A model generated the notes under the pieces. That model was not told the origin of the DNA. It ran no database searches and saw only the letters and a list, made by a program, of their open reading frames with translations. Shown piece by piece: positions 57,800 to 64,000 of a DNA stretch of 64,000 nucleotides. Position 1 is the stretch's first letter; the number at the start of each line of letters is the position of its first letter. A program made the position numbers and the translations under genes. The stretch comes from Melampsora larici-populina 98AG31 (taxonomy: Eukaryota; Basidiomycota; Pucciniomycetes; Pucciniales; Melampsoraceae): assembly GCF_000204055.1 (NCBI RefSeq), contig NW_006768765.1:3341818-3405817 (forward strand). Reading direction: 5' to 3'.

Positions 57800-60434
57800 C
57801 GTGATGCTCGCAAGTTACGTGAGATTGAAGATCTTGAATATGTCTTGAGGTTGGAGATATCGTGGAGGGGTGATTGATCGAGGAGTGAGACCACTAATGC
57901 CAGAATGTGATGAAGAGGATCGTGGGTGTGGTGATACTTGTATGTAAATACATATGTAGAATTTTGCCACTCCTGATTCCACGTTGTCATCGTTGTACTC
58001 GATCACACGGTATCACCCGGCCACGGTCCTTTGAACTTTTGCAGACTCGCAGAGGCTATACCTTTCCTTCGGGTGCAAAGGTGATTTTCAGAACAGCAAA
58101 TGCTTATTATTCAAGTACCTCAGCATTGGATGTTAGGAACATGTGCACAACATCTTTTGGGAATACACCAGTCCACTCCGACAATTTGCATCATCTGAGC
58201 GCCAATAAGTCAATATGAGGATGTGAGCTAACATGAGAAGACATTTTTGATGAAGATGTGTTTTGATAAGAACTTGGAATCTGCAGTTTATTGCTATGTA
58301 GTCCTTTTCTTTTTTTCTTGGTAATATGATTCTTGCAGAGCAACTAGTAGTTGACAAGTGTTGCAATTGTATACTTTAGTGCATTCATTGGGTATTTGCT
58401 TGGGGTTGAGTCACACTACCTTTGTTGACTCAACCATCAAAGATGATTTCTGAGAATACATCTGAGCTAAAGAGGAATCACTTACCAACTGCATGATAAT
58501 CTACTGTACAATGTAAGGGTGTGCAAAACAATTGGGTGTTTTTGTCACACACATAAAGTAGTGTGCAAAAATTGTTGGAAAAGACCACAATACAGGCAGG
58601 TGTTGTAATAATGTTCAAAGCACTTGTTTGGCTGCATCAGCTAGGTTATACTTGATCTGAGGATATGAGGATGTGTAATAAAATTAATATAATATGAACA
58701 ACTTTGTCTGTCAGGTAAAGTTGTGTTCATCAGTGAGGAAAGCGGGAGAAGCAAAAAACTACATAAGATGACTTAATCTGTGGAATCTCCATGTCAGGAT
58801 TTTACAATAGTTGCAAGCACCTCTGCAAGGCACATGGATGTGGTTGCACAGAGTGGGATTTGTTAGGCTAGGATATTCAAGCACTTCTTGCCTTCTTCTC
58901 TGAAAACTTCCACACCATTGTGTTCCTTTGATCAGACAACTTGATATCCATTAGTCTCTGTGTTGCACTACAGAGATCATGTGATTGCAATGTCACAATT
59001 AATGTTTGTCATTCATGTCTCTATCATTTGTCTTGATTACAAGTAGCAACTGTGTAAATTGCTAGGAACACTGTATGATTAACCTATCAATATAGTGCCA
59101 CATGGTAACACTCTTCTTCAGTAGCTCAGGTATGTAGACCTTTGCTAACCTCAAATGATAAACAAAAAACCATAAAGATAAAAACATTGTGAGATAGATT
59201 GATATAGTTATACCTAAAGGTTGAGGAGGAATTAAGTTAAAAAGTGAGGAAATTATATGTAAGCTTGAAGGCTCTGATAAAAGATCTAAAGAAAGTTCTA
59301 ACACATTTGTTGATTCATCAGTAATAATCTTATAACAGTAATTTCTAAGAGAAAAACTTACTCTCTTCCCAAAAGATAAGGAAAGAGAGACAACTTTGCA
59401 GGACACAAACAGATACATATACTGAGCAATGATTTGGGAAAAACATATTGGGATAGATCTGCGATAACATAAGTGGAAATCATAAATCTTGTCTGAGAAC
59501 AAACACCATACATATCAGGACTACAGTATTGATTGTATTTCAACAAACTGAACATAACTACAGAGTCAATTGTGCTCTCTACCTCATGCCAAGTCAGATA
59601 GCACATGTTTGAGGGGGCCTAATGATGTAGACCCTCTGGCTAGGGTGGTTCTCTGCTACCAAACCTTTGGAATTGACATCCAGGGCCTACAGAAAGCCTT
59701 CCTGTTAAGGCACAGATTGGTTCTGAAACTTCAGAATCTATACTACACCTGGTGCAAAGTCATGTTGCAATTATGGGTTGCAACATCTTGGCACTTGCCA
59801 CATACTCAGTGACTGCACATGACTACAAAAATGTGACAGGATGTTGCAACTTTGAGATGTGACATGACATTGCACCAAGTGTTACCCCTGTCATTGGACA
59901 TCAGTATGTCACATAGGCTCAACCATCAATCTGTGACATTAGAGGCATATTGGTCAATTTTTTTTCCCCAATTGATACTTGTCATTCTATCTCTCATTGT
60001 GCATCTCCTGTTCTCTGTTTAGCTTCTTTTTCATCCAATCTAGGTCTTCCATTGCTTCCCACATTTCCCAAGTGTCTGCTGCTTAGTTGGGAAAGTACCT
60101 GCATATATATAATTGGTACACTTATATTCCCACCTTCCAGCTTTAACTATTTTGGCTATAGGTTGCTCATTGTTCCAACTCAAGATAGCACCTCTGACTC
60201 TGAAGGAGGGGCCAGATAGCTGATTATCATGGTCTCATGATGGGCTCTATATTCTTCGGTAGATGTTCATGGCTTATGTTTTGATTAGGGACATGTGTTG
60301 ACTTGGATTGTTCAAGTACATGGGGATGGTATCTGATGAGGCTGCCCCTTAATTTTGGTGAATCTCAACCAAGAGACACAAGATGCGAATATAGTCTAGG
60401 ATGGACAATAATTAGTGCTGGTGGTGTAGCCACA
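57800..60434. other. Gene-less region
   Basis: About 2.6 kb. The first about 300 bp should contain the SCJ1-like promoter. Frames such as 59062-59502 (minus, very hydrophobic) start at non-ATG codons or lack any domain. No gene supported. Confidence 0.45.
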
Positions 60435-60637
60435 CTGCTGGCAAAGATGCCTCGGATTGTAAAATCTAAGGTATGCTTGGGTATACACTCCCTCGGACTG
60501 CATGTCTGAGGAATTGATCCAAGGCTTTCTTTGCCTTTGAAGCTTGCCTTGGATCATTTACTCGAACATCGCATCCAAGGCTATTGCCTTCCAAGGATAC
60601 CTTGGATTTTCCAATCCGAGGCATCTTTGTTGGCAGT
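60435..60637. mobile_element. Short MITE (about 200 bp) with about 45-bp terminal inverted repeats
   Basis: The left end contains CAAAGATGCCTCGGATTGTA then AAATCTAAGGTATGCTTGG; the reverse complement of the right end contains CAAAGATGCCTCGGATTGGA then AAATCCAAGGTATCCTTGG. The interior has further CCTTGGAT inversions. No coding capacity. Confidence 0.75.
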
Positions 60638-60889
60638 GCCATGGAGGTCATCAGGTTTGGCCATTTTTGTGTTATAGATAGCAATTTTCATGAATTTGTA
60701 GTGTTCTGAGAAAAGTATATCTTTGATCAAGACTTATCTTTTATCCTTATTGTCTGATACCAGCTTGACTAACCTGGGCATATCCCAAAACACAGTTAAC
60801 ACAATGGCTAGAGCCAGCTGATTATGTCCACAACACTGCAAACATCAAACAACGTTCCTTCAATTGAGCTTGAGAAAATGATTAGAAAT

Positions 60890-61345
60890 AGGATTGGTGA
60901 TGAATCATTGGCACACCTGAGCCACAGCACCCACACTACATATGTGTGGTAGCAAGGGGAAATTGGGAGCTATCAGGTACATACAGAGATTCTCAGATAT
61001 TGGCTCATCTGGATGAGTAAACCATATGTATTACCTGCTGTAATGGTTTTCAGTATTGACAAAAGCATTCCAAAAATTGACTACATACACCTCTGTAGCC
61101 ACTGAGGCAATGTTGTGGAAGCCATTTGATAGTAACAGAAAGGGTGTTACATGAAGTTTAGTTAATGTAATCACACCAAAGCAATGAGTCAGTGTATGTA
61201 GTCAATTTTTGGAATGCTTTTGTTGCATTGAAAAAAAATACAGAAGGTAATACATATGGTTTAATCATCCAGATGATCCAATATCCGAGCATCTCTGTAT
61301 GTACATGATAGCTCCCAATTTCCCCATGCTACTGCGCATATGTAG
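60890..61345. repeat. Copy 3 of the foldback family, nearly palindromic
   Basis: The left arm (CACCCACACTACATATGTG, GGGGAAATTGGGAGCTATCA, GTACATACAGAGAT, TGACTACATACAC) recurs as its reverse complement in the right arm (GTGTATGTAGTCA, ATCTCTGTATGTAC, TGATAGCTCCCAATTTCCCC), centred near 61,145. A further inverted fragment of the family lies at about 61,480-61,660. Confidence 0.65.
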
Positions 61346-61660
61346 CACTGCCAGCATTAAAGAGGTTCCCAGATGGGAATATGGGTCCTAGTGATCACAT
61401 TCCCATCCTGCTACTGTTACACAGTTCCATGAATATTTCCTGAGTAGCCATTGTGATATATGTAGTCAATATTTTGAGATGTGTGGCTCAATCTGAACAA
61501 AGTTACAGCATGTATTACACATGAACTTCTTATCTAGATGAGCAGAAAACTGAGCGGACCTGTATGTAGCTGATAGCTAAGGATTTACTCAGATGTTTGC
61601 ACATATGTAGTGTATGCTTTATGGCTCAGATGTGCAGTGCAAGATGATTTGATGCACCAT

Positions 61661-62917
61661 TCTTCTCTCAATGATATTCCCAGCCTAGGTCATGTTCCGA
61701 CCAGGGAACATATTTAATGCTGGCAGTGTAGTGTGGGCGCTGTGACTCAAGTGTTCAGCAATCAATGCTTTATCACCAATTCTACTTCTAATCATTTTCC
61801 TGTGCTCAATTGAAGGGAAGTTGTTTAATGTTTGCAGTGTAACTGTTTGTGAAGGCCTTTAGAAATTCTGCCATGTAACACAATCTGGCCAGCCTTTTCT
61901 TGGCCTTTGTGTTACTTTTGACCACATTGGCAACACACACATATTTCAAATGTCTTTTTACCATCGTGTTAAGGTTGGTTATGCAAGAGGTTATAAGAAC
62001 AATACCTGTTATGTATTTGGTGAGTGTCCCAATGTAGACTTTATGGCTTCTAATTTCTTCACTAGGAGTAATATCACCATCATATAACACATCAACAGGT
62101 TTGCCTGCCCATAAAATAAAAGGATATAGGCTTCCAGATGATAATGGTAAGATGTATATCTGTTTTAACCCTTGTGCTTCAGCAAACCTTTCTCACTTTG
62201 AGACAGCTGACAAGTAGCTTTCTAGGTTCAATTGTCTTTGTCCACTTAGAAGTGCCTGTTGGATGGGGATTGATCTACAAGTTTTGAACAAGGCTTTGTT
62301 GCCCAAAGAATGTAATAATATCTCTTTTTTTCATTTTACCAAGTGTTCCTTTTTAGCAACAGAGACAAGTCAGTTGATAAGTTGATTGCCAATTTGCATT
62401 GCAGATACCAGGTATCTGTTCCTTTGCAAGATAGGCTGTCTGCCAGGTTGTTCTCTGAGGCAACTCAGTCAATTGATAGGTCGCATGTAACCAGGTTACT
62501 TTATGGATTATTTCTAGAGGGTATGATGGCCCAAGGCTCGTAGAAATCAATGTTGGGGTGCTCAGCAATAGAACCAGTGATGCTCAAGTTTGGTCTTTAG
62601 ACTACACAACTAATCACCTACTCAAGGATCCTCTCTATAGGATTTCAAGTATAATGTGGTTCTGATTTTGTGATGTGTTTAAAGATGTGGGACAAATCAA
62701 GGGAAGAAGGAGAAGTTTATATACTCACAAGGGCATGCATCAACTTGTGGTTGTTGTGTGACTCTTGTCTCAATGCTTGGGTTAGGTTTACTATGTATTT
62801 AATACATTACGTACATGTTTTTAAGTGGCTCTTGACACTGAGCCTTGAGATGTAACTTATGGCTTTCACCAATGTTATGTTATTACATGTGATGTTGTTA
62901 GCCCATGGTCCTGTAAT
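61661..62917. other. Gene-less region
   Basis: About 1.25 kb; short frames only, no domain recognised. Confidence 0.4.
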
Positions 62918-63731
62918 CAGGGCTCAGGGCTCAGCCTGAGCCCCAACCCGGAAAACACGGGTAATGGCCTACCCGCACCCCAAACCAATATTCAATGAGT
63001 CCCCCCGTGCCCAAACCCTACCCCGACCCAATCAAAACCCGGCTCTCAAATGCCCCCCGACCCCTATTCTGAAGGCCTAAAACCCGCGGGTAGCCGGGGA
63101 TCCCTGTGGTCAACATTGGGGGTTGGAGGTCAGGTGGTGGGCGCGGCACGTTTGGCGCGTCAAAGGGTGCGCCGGGTGCGTCATATATTTCTCAAAACAG
63201 GGGGTGGCGCGCCCATACGCAAGACTTGGATGGTCTGAAGCGTAGGAGGTCTTCTCGGGCCTAATCTTGGGCTAGAGGAAGCCTATGAAATTGTAATTCT
63301 GGTCCGTTTAACTTTCAAGGCGGAGAAATCCCTACAGATGAGCTCATCTGACTCAGGAGACGCTTAAACTAGTTCTGGAACAAAAACTTTCAGTGATTCT
63401 TATCTTGAAAGTGTGGTCATACTGACTTGAAACAGCTTTTCTCACATCCCCATTTGTGTTTGAGCTTCATCACAGCCTTGATTGCTGTTTCTGTGAAGAT
63501 TTTCTCATGTTTTTAATGGTTTTTTGCTTCAAAGGCGCGCCCACACGCCCCCTGCTATTTGGGCGCGTCCCAGACAATGGATTCTGCGCCTGGGCGCGCC
63601 CACCACCTGAGTTGGAGGGCTATGCAACCCCCGCCCCCGAACCCTACGGGCACCCCGATGTATTGGGGGCGCAAAAAGCCTGACCAAACCCGCACCCCAA
63701 GGGTTCGGGGCTCAGGCTGACTCAGGGCTGA
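62918..63731. mobile_element. Nonautonomous element with GC-rich ends and GGCGCGCC motifs
   Basis: The left end (GGCTCAGCCTGAGCCCCAACCC) and the reverse complement of the right end (AGTCAGCCTGAGCCCCGAACCC) form an inverted repeat of about 22 bp followed by more C/G-rich inverted sequence (CCCGCACCCCAA both sides). GGCGCGCC occurs at about 63,206, 63,534 and 63,594. The interior has no convincing ORF. Confidence 0.5.
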
Positions 63732-63900
63732 CACTACTGATGGCAAAAAGAAAGCCAAACCACACATTATTGGCCTCCAGCTGCCCCCACAGGTTATGAG
63801 CCAGGCATCCCAAGCCCGCTCATGACGGAGACCTTTGTGCCTGGGATCACAACATGTGGGGGCAAGTGGAGCTCAACGAAGCGGGAGTCAGCCTGGTTCA

Positions 63901-63950
63901 GCAGGAATCAAACCCACAACCATAACAAGTGCACCACTTTGGCATGCGTC
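63901..63950 (-). repeat. tRNA-like sequence, possible SINE head
   Basis: On the minus strand an A-box-like TGCCAAAGTGG (63,933-63,943) is followed by a B-box-like GGTTTGATTCC within GTGGGTTTGATTCCTGC, which can form a 5-bp T-arm with wobble pairs. The anticodon arm and acceptor stem do not fold well, so this is not a functional tRNA; a tRNA-derived SINE is possible. Confidence 0.3.
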
Positions 63951-64000
63951 AGCAACTGCAAACACCACCCGGGCTTGGGATCCGACTACTCGTGTTAAGT

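Noticed and set aside
59062..59502. Long hydrophobic minus-strand frame (146 codons)
   Set aside because: Composition fits an AT-rich noncoding strand; no domain, no upstream exon, lies in a repeat-rich region.
1..64000. CRISPR arrays, rRNA genes, bacterial operons
   Set aside because: None seen; the window is eukaryotic with spliceosomal introns throughout.

Overview
This window looks like a nuclear contig from an AT-rich, intron-dense basidiomycete, most likely a rust fungus (Pucciniales, Melampsora/Puccinia type). The evidence is the many short introns (mostly 50-160 bp) inside conserved fungal housekeeping genes, small secreted cysteine-rich genes, and several kinds of transposable element. 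The species assignment is inference; I had no database.

Layout. 1-22 kb is gene-rich: APC3/CDC27 (-, running off the left edge), a PhoD-like phosphatase (-, 10 exons), anthranilate synthase component I TRP2 (-, 5 exons), a small ankyrin protein (+), IMP3 (-) head-to-head with prefoldin subunit 5 (+), a secreted cysteine-rich protein (+), a single-pass PY-motif membrane protein (+) and a second secreted protein (-). 22-25.6 kb is gene-poor and holds foldback/MITE-like elements. 25.7-29.7 kb carries a divergent paralog of the PY-motif membrane protein and a DUF1776-type protein. 30-42.7 kb is a repeat graveyard: a hAT relic, a decayed PTC7-like phosphatase copy, a rust-type hypothetical gene broken by two stops, a DDE transposase relic with a MITE nested in it, and a cluster of short direct repeats.

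42,944-50,277 is a near-complete tyrosine-recombinase retrotransposon of the Ngaro/DIRS type. It has split direct repeats in the order A1 - ORFs - B1/A2 - B2, a spliced Gag-like ORF, reverse transcriptase plus RNase H, and an intact tyrosine recombinase. It is the most distinctive system in the window. 50.8-57.8 kb holds a small coiled-coil membrane protein, a serine palmitoyltransferase small subunit containing a 19-nt microexon, and an ER-luminal DnaJ (SCJ1-like) ending in HGEL. 57.8-64 kb is again repeats with no convincing gene.

Exon models were made by hand from conserved protein sequence, splice signals and reading-frame closure. For every complete multi-exon gene given an exon count below, exon lengths sum to a multiple of three, except the weak candidate at 20.5 kb. 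Many donors have a pyrimidine at +3 (GTTCGT, GTCAGT), and simple ORF calling misses the true C-termini or internal exons of several genes for this reason.
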